A stretch of DNA of 64,000 bases from Undibacterium cyanobacteriorum (GCF_031326225.1 NZ_CP133720.1:4278001-4342000); one strand, 5' to 3'. Shown: positions 1 through 9,415, numbered from the stretch's first letter. Notes: generated from the letters alone by a model not told the origin. A program made the numbers and translations.

Positions 1-579
1 GGCGACACCGAAACCGGTATCACCATCATGCAAATGGAAGAAGGTCTCGATACAGGTCCTATGCTATGCCGCCAAGCAGTACCCATCGCAGCCGATGATA
101 CGACCGCTAGTTTGCACGACCAGTTAGCCGAACTCGGCGGTAGCATGATCGTCCAAGCCCTCAAGGACCTCAAGGCGGGAGTATTGACGCCCGAAGTTCA
201 AGATGACAGCCTCGCCAACTACGCTGCAAAAATCAGCAAAGAAGAGGCGACACTCGATTTCGCACTCAGCGCTGAAGTACTCAACCGCAAAATCCGCGCC
301 TTCAATCCCTTCCCCGCAGCGCAAGCGCGCATCAATGATGTGACGTTGAAAATTTGGAAGGCGGAAGTCGACCGCACCGCGACTTTCGTTAAAGCAAATG
401 GAAATCCTTCCTCCAGCGGTGAGATTTTACGGGCTGATGGTGAGGGAGTCTTGATCGCATGCGCCGCTGGCTCGAGCGTGCTCCGCATAACCGAGCTGCA
501 AAAGCCGGGCGGTAAGCGTCTGCCTGCACGCGAATTCCTGCAAGGCTTCCCTCTTGAGGTTGGCGGTATCCTACATTGA
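1..579 (+). CDS. fmt: Methionyl-tRNA formyltransferase, C-terminal part (5' end outside window)
   Basis: The reading frame is open from the first base, so the gene begins before the window. The first visible residues (GDTETGITIMQMEEGLDTGP) are the hallmark of the formyltransferase catalytic domain of Fmt. The enzyme transfers a formyl group from 10-formyl-tetrahydrofolate to Met-tRNAfMet to make the initiator. The rest is the C-terminal OB-like tRNA-binding domain, containing the conserved stretch RAFNPFPAAQ and ending in GKRLPAREFLQGFPLEVG, both typical of Fmt. In many proteobacteria fmt follows def; that cannot be seen here. Identification is firm; only the N-terminal third is missing. Confidence 0.96.
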   Translation, partial: GDTETGITIMQMEEGLDTGPMLCRQAVPIAADDTTASLHDQLAELGGSMIVQALKDLKAGVLTPEVQDDSLANYAAKISKEEATLDFALSAEVLNRKIRAFNPFPAAQARINDVTLKIWKAEVDRTATFVKANGNPSSSGEILRADGEGVLIACAAGSSVLRITELQKPGGKRLPAREFLQGFPLEVGGILH

Positions 580-722
580 TCTGAATTGATCATCGACGAG
601 GCTCGAATCCGCCGTGCATTTGAGCCGCTTTCTCAAGCCTTCCTAGACTTGTCACGCCAACATCATCAAGCGGCTATACAATATGCGGCAATGCAATTTG
701 CATCGCCAATTATTTGACCGCT

Positions 723-1751
723 ATGGATCTCCAACAACTTTCATATGGCGCCGATGCCTCGGGCTTGATTTGTGGTTTTGTGTTTAGCCACGACACTCCA
801 GGCCGGCCTATCAATACTGAAGAAGCTGTTCACTGGCTGTCGCAGATAAGCCAAGCCCACGCATCTGATCGCAAAGAATTTTTGTGGTTACACTTCAATC
901 TCGCACACACAGCAACCGAACGCTGGCTGCAAGATCATACCGATGCCCCAGAAGAATTTTATGAGAGCCTCCATCAAGGATCTCGCTCGACGCGCATTGA
1001 GCACACGGACTACCACTTAATTGCAGTGATCAACGACGTCTTACATGATTTTAGTTTTGATCCAGCGGATATCGCCACGCTCTGGCTCAGTCTCAATCAG
1101 CATGTGATGATTAGTGCGCGTCGCAAACCATTAAAATCGGTCGATCGTTTACGTAACGCCGTTAATCGCCAAGAACTATTCCACTCACCTAGCGAATTGC
1201 TGACGCACCTATTACGCGATCAAGCCGATGTTCTGACCTCGATCGTACGCGATGCCACTACAAAAATCGACGAGATCGAAGATCACTTTTTATCGTCAAG
1301 AATAGGCCGCAAGCGCGCCAATCTCGGTGAACTACGCCGTTTGATGGTCCGTCTGCAACGACTGCTTGCGCCAGAACCTGCTGCGCTATTCCGCTTATTA
1401 CAAAAACCACCGAGCTGGATGGTTGAAACAGATGTACATGACCTGCGTCAGTCGACCGAAGAGTTCTCCGTCGTTTTAAGCGACATGGCATCTCTGCAAG
1501 AACGCATCAAATTACTACAAGAAGAAATCGCCGCCCACGTCGGCGAGCAAAATAATCGTTCTTTGTTCGTCTTAACAGTTGTCACGGTTTTGGTACTACC
1601 GATCAATATCATTTCTGGTCTACTAGGAATGAACGTCGGCGGCATCCCATTGGCACAAGATGCGCAAGGTTTTTGGTTCATCGTAGGGCTCGTGATTTGC
1701 ATTACCGCACTGGCCGCCTATTTCGTTTTGCGTGATAAAGATGGGCAGTAA
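723..1751 (+). CDS. zntB: Zinc/magnesium transporter of the CorA family, ZntB-like
   Basis: This 342-residue protein has the CorA-superfamily layout: a long soluble cytoplasmic domain rich in helices, then two membrane helices near the C terminus (about residues 280-300 and 315-335). The family signature GMN is present as LLGMNVGGIP between them. The N terminus resembles ZntB, a proton-linked Zn2+ transporter, more than CorA. Soluble-domain residues such as RLLAPEPAALFRLLQKPP also look like ZntB. An in-frame TTG nine bases upstream (714) is possible, but the ATG at 723 is preferred; neither has a strong ribosome-binding site. It stands alone, downstream of fmt on the same strand. Ion specificity (zinc, magnesium or other) cannot be settled from sequence. 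Confidence 0.85.
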   Translation: MDLQQLSYGADASGLICGFVFSHDTPGRPINTEEAVHWLSQISQAHASDRKEFLWLHFNLAHTATERWLQDHTDAPEEFYESLHQGSRSTRIEHTDYHLIAVINDVLHDFSFDPADIATLWLSLNQHVMISARRKPLKSVDRLRNAVNRQELFHSPSELLTHLLRDQADVLTSIVRDATTKIDEIEDHFLSSRIGRKRANLGELRRLMVRLQRLLAPEPAALFRLLQKPPSWMVETDVHDLRQSTEEFSVVLSDMASLQERIKLLQEEIAAHVGEQNNRSLFVLTVVTVLVLPINIISGLLGMNVGGIPLAQDAQGFWFIVGLVICITALAAYFVLRDKDGQ

Positions 1752-1817
1752 AATCCGTCATCACGACAATGAACCCTCAAACAACATTCAGCCGACTCAT
1801 CCAAGGATTTCACACCT

Positions 1818-2189
1818 ATGCTTAGCTACACCGCCCTCAAACATTTACACATAGCTTGCGTCGTGATCAGCCTCAGTTTGTTCATCTTACGCTTCTATTG
1901 GAGCTTTTCGTCGCCGCAACAATTACAAAAAAAATGGGTGCGCGTGTTACCGCATTCAGTCGATACGGTTTTACTCATTAGCGCCATCAGCATGGCATGG
2001 ATAGCAGGACTGAATCCCTTGGATCATTTCTGGTTGCTCGGAAAAATCATGGGTCTGCTCGCTTATATCGTCTTTGGCTATATCGCACTGAAGAGTGTTG
2101 GCAGTCAACGGGGGCGTATCCTCGCCTTTATCGGAGCACTGTTTTGGTTTGCCTTGATTGTGCACCTAGCGCTCAATAAAAGCTTATAG
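1818..2189 (+). CDS. SirB family inner-membrane protein
   Basis: This 123-residue protein is almost entirely hydrophobic, with about four membrane helices. It starts LSYTALKHLHIACVVISLSLFILRFYW, which matches the SirB2-type family (named for an invasion-gene up-regulator in Salmonella). The family is widespread in proteobacteria and its biochemical role is unknown. It starts 66 bases after the ZntB-like gene on the same strand and could be co-transcribed with it. An AAGGA ribosome-binding site lies upstream. The family assignment is fairly secure; no function should be inferred from the name. Confidence 0.8.
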   Translation: MLSYTALKHLHIACVVISLSLFILRFYWSFSSPQQLQKKWVRVLPHSVDTVLLISAISMAWIAGLNPLDHFWLLGKIMGLLAYIVFGYIALKSVGSQRGRILAFIGALFWFALIVHLALNKSL

Positions 2190-2237
2190 TTCATTGCTCA
2201 AATCACATAACAACGAACAAAAACAAAAGGAGACCTT

Positions 2238-3800
2238 ATGCATACGAAATTAACACCGATCACATGCGCCCTTAGCACCCTATCGCTGAGCATTACCCTG
2301 TCTGCCACGGCGCAAACCTCAGATTTGACGCAACTCAAAGGGGAAATTTCTAGTGGTCGCCAGAGTGCGAGCAGCCTGGTTCAAAGTTACCAAGCCAATA
2401 GTGCCAAGCTCAATCCATATCTCAACGCTGTGACGGTCCTACGCGATGGAGCAGAACGCGATGCCGCCCAAGCAGACCTCAAAAAAGAAGGCCGAGGAAG
2501 CTTGCACGGCTTGCCGCTCATGGTCAAAGACAATATTGCTGTACGAGGAATGGTGACCACTGCGGGCTCGCTCGCCTTAGCCGAGAACCTCGCCAGCGAC
2601 GATGCCTTCATCGTCAAACGATTGCGCGAAGCTGGGGCGATCATCGTTGGTAAAACTAATTTAAGCGAATGGGCGAATTTTCGTTCGACCAAATCAAGCA
2701 GCGGATGGAGTAGTGTCGGCGGTCAAACGCGTAATCCTTACAACCCGAGCAAAAGCCCCTGCGGTTCGAGTTCTGGATCGGGCGCAGCGGTCGCCGCAGG
2801 CATGATACCGGCAGCCATCGGCACAGAAACTGATGGTTCGATAGTGTGCCCGGCCTCGGTCAATGGTTTGGTGGGTTTGAAACCGACTCTCGGACTGGTC
2901 AGTCGCTCCGGCATTATTCCACTCTCGCACAGCCAAGACACCGCTGGTCCGATGACCCAGACCGTGCGAGATGCAGCGCTCCTATTGAATGTGCTGGCCG
3001 GTAGCGATGCCAACGATTCCGCCACCATCGAGGCCGACCGTCAACGCGCGACAGACTATTCGGCAGGCCTGAATACCAATGCTTTGCGCGGTAAGCGTCT
3101 TGGTGTAGTGAGAAATTTAAGTAGCGGATACGACAAAGCCACTCTGCAGTTATTGCGTGACAGTATTCAAATACTGAAGGCACAAGGTGCGATCGTGGTC
3201 GAAGATATCGAGCTTCCTCATCTGCAGGAACTCGATAAATTAGAACTACCGGTGTTGTTATACGATTTCAAAGCAGACTTGAACCAGTATCTTGCAACGG
3301 TTCCACCTCAAGTAAAAGTTCGCAACATGGCTGACGTGATGCGCTTCAATGAAGCCCATCGACAAAAAGTCATGCCTTATTTCGGACAAGAGATTATGCA
3401 GATGGCGCAAGCCAAAGAAGGCTTAAATGATCCGAAATATCAGACCGCTTCAACCCAAGCGAAATTGTTAGCGGGCCCCAAAGGTATCGACGCCGTCATG
3501 CAACAACATCAGCTCGATGCGCTCATCGCACCTACTACAGGGCCAGCGTGGGATATCAACCACAAGAAGGGCGATATCATCGCCGGTAGTGCAAGCTCAC
3601 CAGCGGCTATCGCAGGCTATCCGCACTTAACGGTACCGATGGGATTAGTCGGCGGCTTACCGGTCGGTTTATCCTTCTTTGCGGGTGCGTGGAAAGAGGC
3701 CGAATTACTGAATATGGGCTACGCCTTTGAGCAAGCTCGTCCACAACTCGGCAAACCCGATCTCAATCGGGTTCAAAACCGAAAATATGCCAAACCATAA
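2238..3800 (+). CDS. Secreted amidase (amidase signature family)
   Basis: This 520-residue enzyme of the amidase signature family hydrolyses a carboxamide bond. A Sec signal peptide covers roughly residues 1-25 (ends SATAQ), so it is probably periplasmic. The Ser-cisSer-Lys triad is visible: Lys97 in MVKDN, the serine cluster 177-179 in GSSSGSG, and nucleophile Ser201 in TDGSIVCPAS. The C-terminal HLTVPMG and PVGLSFF blocks are also typical. An excellent AAGGAG ribosome-binding site precedes the ATG. Periplasmic members are relatives of GatA but are not part of a GatCAB transamidase, and no gatB or gatC is nearby. The substrate (peptide amide, aryl amide or other) is not predictable. Confidence 0.9.
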   Translation: MHTKLTPITCALSTLSLSITLSATAQTSDLTQLKGEISSGRQSASSLVQSYQANSAKLNPYLNAVTVLRDGAERDAAQADLKKEGRGSLHGLPLMVKDNIAVRGMVTTAGSLALAENLASDDAFIVKRLREAGAIIVGKTNLSEWANFRSTKSSSGWSSVGGQTRNPYNPSKSPCGSSSGSGAAVAAGMIPAAIGTETDGSIVCPASVNGLVGLKPTLGLVSRSGIIPLSHSQDTAGPMTQTVRDAALLLNVLAGSDANDSATIEADRQRATDYSAGLNTNALRGKRLGVVRNLSSGYDKATLQLLRDSIQILKAQGAIVVEDIELPHLQELDKLELPVLLYDFKADLNQYLATVPPQVKVRNMADVMRFNEAHRQKVMPYFGQEIMQMAQAKEGLNDPKYQTASTQAKLLAGPKGIDAVMQQHQLDALIAPTTGPAWDINHKKGDIIAGSASSPAAIAGYPHLTVPMGLVGGLPVGLSFFAGAWKEAELLNMGYAFEQARPQLGKPDLNRVQNRKYAKP

Positions 3801-3922
3801 ATCCATTGAGTAGTCACGATTGGGGCGCTGTAGCGATCAGCCATCAAGGAACAGCGATCAGCGCCTCGTGTTCCACGCGAGTCCTTGGGTGAGCCCTTGA
3901 ATGAAGCTTTCAGATTCAAGTA

Positions 3923-5569
3923 TTAAGCTTCAACCATCCACACCATGGTGTCTGCTGTCTGATCGAATGGCAAGATGCGTCCGACCAAACGCGCTTCAAA
4001 GAAACTTCCATCTTTTCGTTTGAGTCGATGAATCACTTCGATTGCCGTTTCTGGCTGCAGCTTCTCACCAACGATGGCGCGAAAATCTTGGTATGCAGCT
4101 TCATTCGCGTGCATATTCAAGACTGAAAGGCCGATCATTTCTTTAGGATCACGATAGCCAAACACTTGAGCCAATTTAGGGTTGGCGCGCATGATCTGCT
4201 TGTTATGTACCAACATCAAGCCGATCGGCGTATGGCTAAACAAAATCTCTAACTCGCTCGCCAATTTCTTATAGCGATCTCGACCGGAGCGCAGCAAGTC
4301 TTCGTAATGTTTGACTTCCAACTCGTGTTTCTTGCGCTCGGTAATATCAAGATGCGTTCCGATCATGCGCAGCGCCCGACCATTTTCATCCCATTCCACC
4401 ACATTACCCACCGATAGCATCCAACGCCATTCACCAGATTTAGCGCGTAGACGAAACTCTGCTTTAAAAGCAATTTCGCCGTGTGATTTAAAGTGATTTT
4501 GATAGGCCAGCTTGAGACTCGCGACATCATCGGGGTGGAGACTATCATTCCAGAAAAAGTCCCAGAATTTTTCGGTGTGATTAAAGTAGTCTTGCGATAA
4601 GCCCAAGATCTCAGCATATTCGGGAGCAAACTGACCATGTCCCGTTTGCACGTTCATATCAAACATTCCCAGACTGGTAAATCGCATCGCTGCGTGCAAT
4701 TGCCGCTCGGTAGCGCGCATTTGCTGTTCACGAATCTTACGATCGGTGACATCGACCAAAAAACCGTGCCAAATCACACTGCCATCATCTTGCCGCGTGG
4801 GGTAAGCCTCGCCAAACAAGTGGCGCTCGCCATTTTTCAGACGCAAGCGATAATCCAAATGCCATACGTGCAAACGCATGGCCGATTCTTTCATGGTGTC
4901 GCGTAGGTTTTCGATGTCGTCTGGGTGAACCAATGAAAACATGGTGGCGGCATTATCACGCACTTGATTGGCACTCACACCATGCACCGTATCGATCGCA
5001 TCACTAGCGTAGGGGACGGTGCAATGTCCGCCTGCAAATCGCTGAAATTGATAAAAGAAAACCCGCGGCAACTCGCGCGACAAATTCGCCAGCACCGCTT
5101 GGCTACGGAGAATCTGTTCCTTCCGTTCGCGTTGGACTGTGATATCGCTCATCAAGCCTTGCAGTCGCACAGCTCGACCGCTAGGAGATTTGATGATCAC
5201 AACACCACGTGCTCTCACCCATTTCCATTGCCCATCGCGACATTGCAGACGGTGATCTTCGGAGAATTGATTGGTGCGTCCCTCTAGGCAAGCGCGAATT
5301 GCAGGAATGCTGCTCTTCGCATCCTCAGGATGAATACGACTAAACCACTCGTCAAGATGATGTCCCCATTCCCCTGCGGGATAACCGAGCAACTCTTGGA
5401 ACTGCTCACTAAAATGGATTTCGTTCTCAGACACATGCCAATCCCAAGCGAACTCACCGAGTTGCTGCAATAGACTGGCATGATCAATGGCGCTGGACTG
5501 TTGATCAGGAAGGATTTTCCCTAAACGACCAGTTTCGGTATTCACAAAAGGACTTGAAGAGGCTGACAT
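3923..5569 (-). CDS. Multi-PAS domain sensor protein without output domain
   Basis: This 548-residue soluble protein appears to consist of four consecutive PAS domains, at roughly residues 30-145, 165-275, 290-415 and 440-545. Repeated PAC-like endings support this: RLQGLMSDITVQRERK, WHGFLVDVTDRKIREQ and MIGTHLDITERKKHE. WKWVRARG- and GEWRWMLSVG-type strands are typical PAS-3 folds. No signal peptide or membrane helix is seen. Unusually, no histidine kinase, GGDEF, EAL or HTH domain follows: the protein stops after the fourth PAS (MVWMVEA). It may work as a sensory adaptor that binds another signalling protein. The 122 bases downstream hold no remnant of an output domain. Confidence 0.85.
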   Translation of the reverse strand: MSASSSPFVNTETGRLGKILPDQQSSAIDHASLLQQLGEFAWDWHVSENEIHFSEQFQELLGYPAGEWGHHLDEWFSRIHPEDAKSSIPAIRACLEGRTNQFSEDHRLQCRDGQWKWVRARGVVIIKSPSGRAVRLQGLMSDITVQRERKEQILRSQAVLANLSRELPRVFFYQFQRFAGGHCTVPYASDAIDTVHGVSANQVRDNAATMFSLVHPDDIENLRDTMKESAMRLHVWHLDYRLRLKNGERHLFGEAYPTRQDDGSVIWHGFLVDVTDRKIREQQMRATERQLHAAMRFTSLGMFDMNVQTGHGQFAPEYAEILGLSQDYFNHTEKFWDFFWNDSLHPDDVASLKLAYQNHFKSHGEIAFKAEFRLRAKSGEWRWMLSVGNVVEWDENGRALRMIGTHLDITERKKHELEVKHYEDLLRSGRDRYKKLASELEILFSHTPIGLMLVHNKQIMRANPKLAQVFGYRDPKEMIGLSVLNMHANEAAYQDFRAIVGEKLQPETAIEVIHRLKRKDGSFFEARLVGRILPFDQTADTMVWMVEA

Positions 5570-5815
5570 GTCACGAATAGAAATAAAAACAAGAATGCGC
5601 AGTTTCTGCTCACAAGATACTGAACCTATTTTGATCGTTTGTCACCCTCAAGAGCATCTAGAAATGGGCGTTTGATCACCAATTCGAGTAGATCCCGCTC
5701 TACTCTGACACTCAATCATGGCTCCCATGGAATAAACACGAGCAAAATTTGTTGGAGCTGCTAGCAATTCGCATTAAAATACTGATTATAAATACAGTAC
5801 CCATCATCTCAAAGC

Positions 5816-6883
5816 ATGCTCGAGCTGACCCAGCGCCCACAAAAAATCATTCATTGCGACTGCGATTGTTTTTATGCGTCGGTTGAAATGCGCGACGACC
5901 CGCGTCTGCGCGAGCTCCCATTGGCAATTGGTGGACAAGCGGATCAACGCGGCGTGATCGCAACCTGCAACTATGTCGCTCGCAAGTTCGGGGTTCGCTC
6001 AGCGATGCCCACCTCGCAAGCTTTGAAACTTTGCCCCGACTTAGTCGTCATGCGTCCGAACATGGAGAAGTATCGCATCGCCTCACGACAAATCGCGGCG
6101 ATTTATCGCGACTACACTGAGTTGGTCGAACCTTTGTCACTCGACGAGGCCTATCTCGACGTCACACATGCAAAGCAACATCAAGGCAGCGCCACCCGCA
6201 TCGCTCAAGAAATCCGCGCACGCATTGCCGCAGAAGTTGGAATTACCGCATCGGCTGGCGTGGCACCGAATAAGTTTTTAGCCAAAATCGCCAGCGACAT
6301 CAACAAACCCGATGGGCTATACGTGATTTTGCCGGAACAAGTAAGTGAGTTTGTGGCAAATCTACCGGTTGCCAAACTCTTTGGAGTCGGCAAAGTCACC
6401 GCGCAAAAATTGCATCAGCTTGGAGTGAATCAATGCAGCGATCTATTGACTTGGAGCCTAGCTGACTTGGTTGCGCACTTTGGCAAACTTGGTAGCAGTC
6501 TTTACTCTTTATGTAGAGGCGTCGATACGCGCACCGTGGAGCCCAGTTCCGAACGAAAATCCGTGAGTGTCGAAGAAACCTATAGTCGCGACTTGCCCGA
6601 TCTAGCAGCGTGTATTGCGGAAGTACCTGAGCTCTATGCAGCCTTACAAAAACAAGTTGATCGCACCAAGGCGCACGAACACATCAACAAACTCAATATC
6701 AAAATTCGCTTTAAAGATTTCAAGCAAACTACAGTCGAATGTCGTGCGCAAGAATTGAGCGAAGCCAAATTCGTGGAGCTACTGACTACAGGCTTTGAGC
6801 GTCGCAAATTGCCGGTTCGTTTACTGGGCTTAGGAATTGGTCTCGCGGCAAAGCCGAGAGACGATCAGCTGCCGCTCTTCTAA
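5816..6883 (+). CDS. dinB: DNA polymerase IV (Y-family translesion polymerase)
   Basis: This 355-residue Y-family polymerase copies across damaged template. The palm motif HCDCDCFYASVE near the N terminus and SLDEAYLD (metal ligands Asp110 and Glu111) give the active site. The helix-hairpin-helix region (KLFGVGKVTAQKLHQLG) and the little-finger domain follow. The last five residues, QLPLF, match the beta-clamp-binding peptide of Pol IV, so the C terminus is intact. It is monocistronic, divergent from the PAS protein across a 246-bp gap. No clear LexA box was identified upstream by eye. Confidence 0.95.
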   Translation: MLELTQRPQKIIHCDCDCFYASVEMRDDPRLRELPLAIGGQADQRGVIATCNYVARKFGVRSAMPTSQALKLCPDLVVMRPNMEKYRIASRQIAAIYRDYTELVEPLSLDEAYLDVTHAKQHQGSATRIAQEIRARIAAEVGITASAGVAPNKFLAKIASDINKPDGLYVILPEQVSEFVANLPVAKLFGVGKVTAQKLHQLGVNQCSDLLTWSLADLVAHFGKLGSSLYSLCRGVDTRTVEPSSERKSVSVEETYSRDLPDLAACIAEVPELYAALQKQVDRTKAHEHINKLNIKIRFKDFKQTTVECRAQELSEAKFVELLTTGFERRKLPVRLLGLGIGLAAKPRDDQLPLF

Positions 6884-6908
6884 ATGAGCTTGGCATCACC
6901 AAGTGACA

Positions 6909-6930
6909 ACCTCGGATTGACCTCGGATTG
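6909..6930. repeat. 11-bp perfect tandem duplication between dinB and the decarboxylase gene
   Basis: The 11-bp unit cctcggattga occurs twice head to tail in the short space between two convergent genes. It is probably a chance replication-slippage duplication. No hairpin or binding-site character was recognised. Confidence 0.6.
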
Positions 6931-6957
6931 AAATACCGCGCCGATGCGACTCTCGAT

Positions 6958-8466
6958 TTACAAGCCCAACTCCACACTAATTTCTTTACCGAAGCGTAGG
7001 GTGGCTTCCACCAAAGCGTCAATATTATTCGCATTGGTGCGGTGATTAACGATCGCTGCACGGATTGCCAAACCTTGCGGCAATACATTGGTGGAAGGTG
7101 CTGCGATCCCTGACTCTTGCAGAGCCACCACTAAACGTGCCGTTAAGACATCCGCTTGATCGGCCTGACTTGATCGGTAGCGGAAACAGACGATGTTCAA
7201 AGAGACTGGCGCCATCAATTCAAGTTCGGGGTGCAACTCGATCTTACTGCGCAAATACTGCGCGAGATCGCAGGTTTGTTGGATCACGCCGCCTAAGCGT
7301 TTTGCGCCATATACCTGGATCGTGAACCACGTTTTGAGGGCTCGAAATCCGCGCGATAGATCGGGTCCAAAATCGCAAGGCCATGGTGAATTCGCCGCCA
7401 TGCCACGATGTTCGCGTCGTAAATAACCGGCTGCAGCCGCGAAGCTATCGTAATGCAATTGCGCGTCACGCACCAAAATAAAGCCAGCGTCGTACTGCAC
7501 TTGCAACCATTTATGGAAATCGAAAGCGATCGAATCGGCACGTTCAATCCCGGCCAAGCGCGGTGCAATTTGAGGTGCCAAAACGGCTAAAGCACCAAAA
7601 GCCCCATCAATATGGAACCACAAATTCTGCTCTTGTGCGATATCAGCCAGCTGATTCAAATCATCAATCGCACCAACATCCACGGTACCCGCCGTGCCAG
7701 CCAAAAAGAAAGGACTCAGACCCTGAGCGCGATCTTGTTGAATCTGTTGACGTAAAGCCGCACAGTCAATTTCATAACGCTCGTTCATAGCGATCACGCG
7801 TAGGTATTGAGTACCAATGCCCGCTAAATCCATCGCTTTCTTGACGCAAGCATGTGCTCCCGCCGAGGTGTAAGCCACCAATTGAACCTGCTCGTCGCGC
7901 AAACCACGACGGCGAGTTTCGTGACCGAGTGCTTTGTTCTTGGCAACCCAAACGGCAATCAAATTTGCTAGTGAAGTTCCGGTCACAAATAAGCCACTTG
8001 CACTTGCAGGGAACTTAAACAAATCCGCCATCCAACGCGTAATTTGGCGTTCCACTTCGACCGGCATTTGATCGCGACCGCCGACATTGGCATTCAAGCC
8101 AGCAGCCAACATTTCCGCCACTAAGCCAGCCGGCGTACCACCACCTTGCACCCACCCCATGAAACCGGGATGGGCATTGCCAATCGCATAGGGCATGATG
8201 TCGCGCTTAAAAGCCGCATGTGTTACTTCCAAGGAGCTACCGTCCTGCGGCATCCCTTTAAAAAACTGCTCACGCACTTCACTTGGCGCCGAAGTCCACA
8301 CCGGGCCCTGACCTAAGGCTTGTACATAATCCAAAATATCATCCAGCATGCCATGCGCTTGTTGACGCAAGGCAGCCCATTCTTCGGGGCTTTGAGGATC
8401 AAGTGAGGTGGTCTGTGGAGCTTGCATAAGAAGGGGTCGTCGTTTCAAGGAAACGACCGAAATCAT
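6958..8466 (-). CDS. Group II PLP-dependent amino-acid decarboxylase (AADC/TDC-like)
   Basis: This 502-residue enzyme uses pyridoxal phosphate to decarboxylate an amino acid to an amine. Family features seen are GGTPAGLVAEML-like N-terminal residues, the co-factor region TGTSLANLIAVWVAKN, the aspartate strand WFHIDGAFGALA, and the PLP-binding Lys319 in DFHKWLQVQYDAGF. It resembles aromatic-L-amino-acid/tyrosine decarboxylases of the group II family, although the usual NPHK is DFHK here. A start 13 codons downstream (ATG at 8427) is possible and would give a more typical N terminus. It stands alone and convergent to dinB, so the substrate (aromatic amino acid, glutamate, diaminobutyrate) cannot be deduced from context. 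Confidence 0.88.
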   Translation of the reverse strand: MISVVSLKRRPLLMQAPQTTSLDPQSPEEWAALRQQAHGMLDDILDYVQALGQGPVWTSAPSEVREQFFKGMPQDGSSLEVTHAAFKRDIMPYAIGNAHPGFMGWVQGGGTPAGLVAEMLAAGLNANVGGRDQMPVEVERQITRWMADLFKFPASASGLFVTGTSLANLIAVWVAKNKALGHETRRRGLRDEQVQLVAYTSAGAHACVKKAMDLAGIGTQYLRVIAMNERYEIDCAALRQQIQQDRAQGLSPFFLAGTAGTVDVGAIDDLNQLADIAQEQNLWFHIDGAFGALAVLAPQIAPRLAGIERADSIAFDFHKWLQVQYDAGFILVRDAQLHYDSFAAAAGYLRREHRGMAANSPWPCDFGPDLSRGFRALKTWFTIQVYGAKRLGGVIQQTCDLAQYLRSKIELHPELELMAPVSLNIVCFRYRSSQADQADVLTARLVVALQESGIAAPSTNVLPQGLAIRAAIVNHRTNANNIDALVEATLRFGKEISVELGL

Positions 8467-8635
8467 GGAAGCCGCATTATCTACGACAAGTCGAGATTCG
8501 TGGGAAGTTTTATCAAATATACCGTGTCAAACAGGTATTCTGAAGATGGCTCTTTGCCAATTTCTTCGTTTCGAAAATCCGGCAAATGATCACCCTAGCC
8601 CAATTAGCGAGCACGGCGAAGGGAATGCATGGAGC

Positions 8636-9016
8636 TCACGCTTTATCTTTTAATAAAACGCCTGTTTTGCCTTCAAGGGCTTTTGAGATCTCAATGATCT
8701 CTTTGGATGGGATTTGCCGCACAACAGTGTTGGTTTCGCGATCAACCACCTGAATCACCATACGTCCCGAACCTTGGTCTACTTTGAAATTTACACCATT
8801 GTTCGCGTTCATCATTTGATTCAATTGCTCGACGGTCTTTCTTACCTCGGCTTCGCTCAATTCATTCACAGGAGCACTGAGATCAGAACGACTAGTGGGT
8901 GTCACGGGATTCGACACACTTGGGGCCACACTCGGCTTATTCGAGGGACGAAGCTCGAGCGTTCCGGAAGATGCCGGAATGCCAACAACGCCACCTGAAA
9001 CCTGATTGATATTCAT
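8636..9016 (-). CDS. flaG: FlaG family flagellar protein
   Basis: The C-terminal half carries the FlaG fold: LNQMMNANNGVNFKVDQGSGRMVIQVVDRETNTVVRQIP followed by SKEIIEISKALEGKTGVLLKDKA. FlaG influences flagellar filament length; it is usually encoded beside flagellin (fliC) and fliD. The N-terminal half is a low-complexity Ser/Pro/Val linker. The start at 9016 (MNINQVSGG) is preferred over an ATG 33 bases upstream because FlaG proteins begin close to this sequence. No other flagellar gene lies in this window, so it is an orphan copy beside tRNA-Arg. Confidence 0.85.
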   Translation of the reverse strand: MNINQVSGGVVGIPASSGTLELRPSNKPSVAPSVSNPVTPTSRSDLSAPVNELSEAEVRKTVEQLNQMMNANNGVNFKVDQGSGRMVIQVVDRETNTVVRQIPSKEIIEISKALEGKTGVLLKDKA

Positions 9017-9181
9017 GTCTTTCCCCAAAATCACCACCGTTTGTCGCAAGCTTTAAACCCATTACGGCATATTGTGATTTACGGCAAAAATCAGCCAAAG
9101 TTTAGGCCAAGTGACAGGAATTCGATGTGAATCAAACGATTCGCACGATCTATTACAGTATTAATAATTTACGGGAGTCAT

Positions 9182-9258
9182 TGGCGCGCCAGACACGATT
9201 CGAACGTGCGACCCCAGCCTTCGGAGGGCTGTACTCTATCCATCTGAGCTACTGGCGC
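9182..9258 (-). tRNA. tRNA-Arg (anticodon CCG)
   Basis: On the minus strand a 77-nt cloverleaf is complete. The acceptor stem GCGCCAG pairs with CTGGCGC, followed by discriminator G and an encoded CCA. The D arm contains AGCTCAGATGGATAGAGT. The anticodon stem CAGCC/GGCTG holds loop CTCCGAA with anticodon CCG, reading the arginine codon CGG. The T arm contains the canonical GTTCGAATC. No integrase or duplicated 3' end was found next to it, so it is not visibly used as an attachment site here. Confidence 0.97.
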
Positions 9259-9386
9259 GAGGAGGATTTTGAAAATAGGCGCGTATTCTAACCTAATTGT
9301 TCGTTGGCTTTCGCGGTTTTGCCATGGAAAATGTGGAATTCTCCACAGCTTTCGCCCTCAGCTTCCACCTGAAACGCTATTTTTCA

Positions 9387-9415
9387 TTCCAAATAGTAAG
9401 CTTTAGCTCTATAAT
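9387..9415 (+). promoter_or_regulatory. Candidate sigma70 promoter of the cytochrome gene
   Basis: A perfect -10 hexamer TATAAT lies at 9410-9415, with a weak -35-like TTCCAA at 9387-9392 and a 17-bp spacer. It lies about 90 bp upstream of the cytochrome c start. The -10 match is convincing; the -35 matches the consensus at only three positions. Confidence 0.5.

Noticed and set aside
3828..3870. Repeated GCGATCAGC with flanking GGCGCTG/CAGCGCC between amidase and PAS genes
   Set aside because: Imperfect pairing and no T tract; not convincing as a terminator or binding site.
9332..9347. Inverted repeat TGTGGA-ATTC-TCCACA resembling a DnaA box or operator
   Set aside because: Only a one-off partial match to the DnaA box; no cluster of boxes, AT-rich unwinding region or replication gene nearby.
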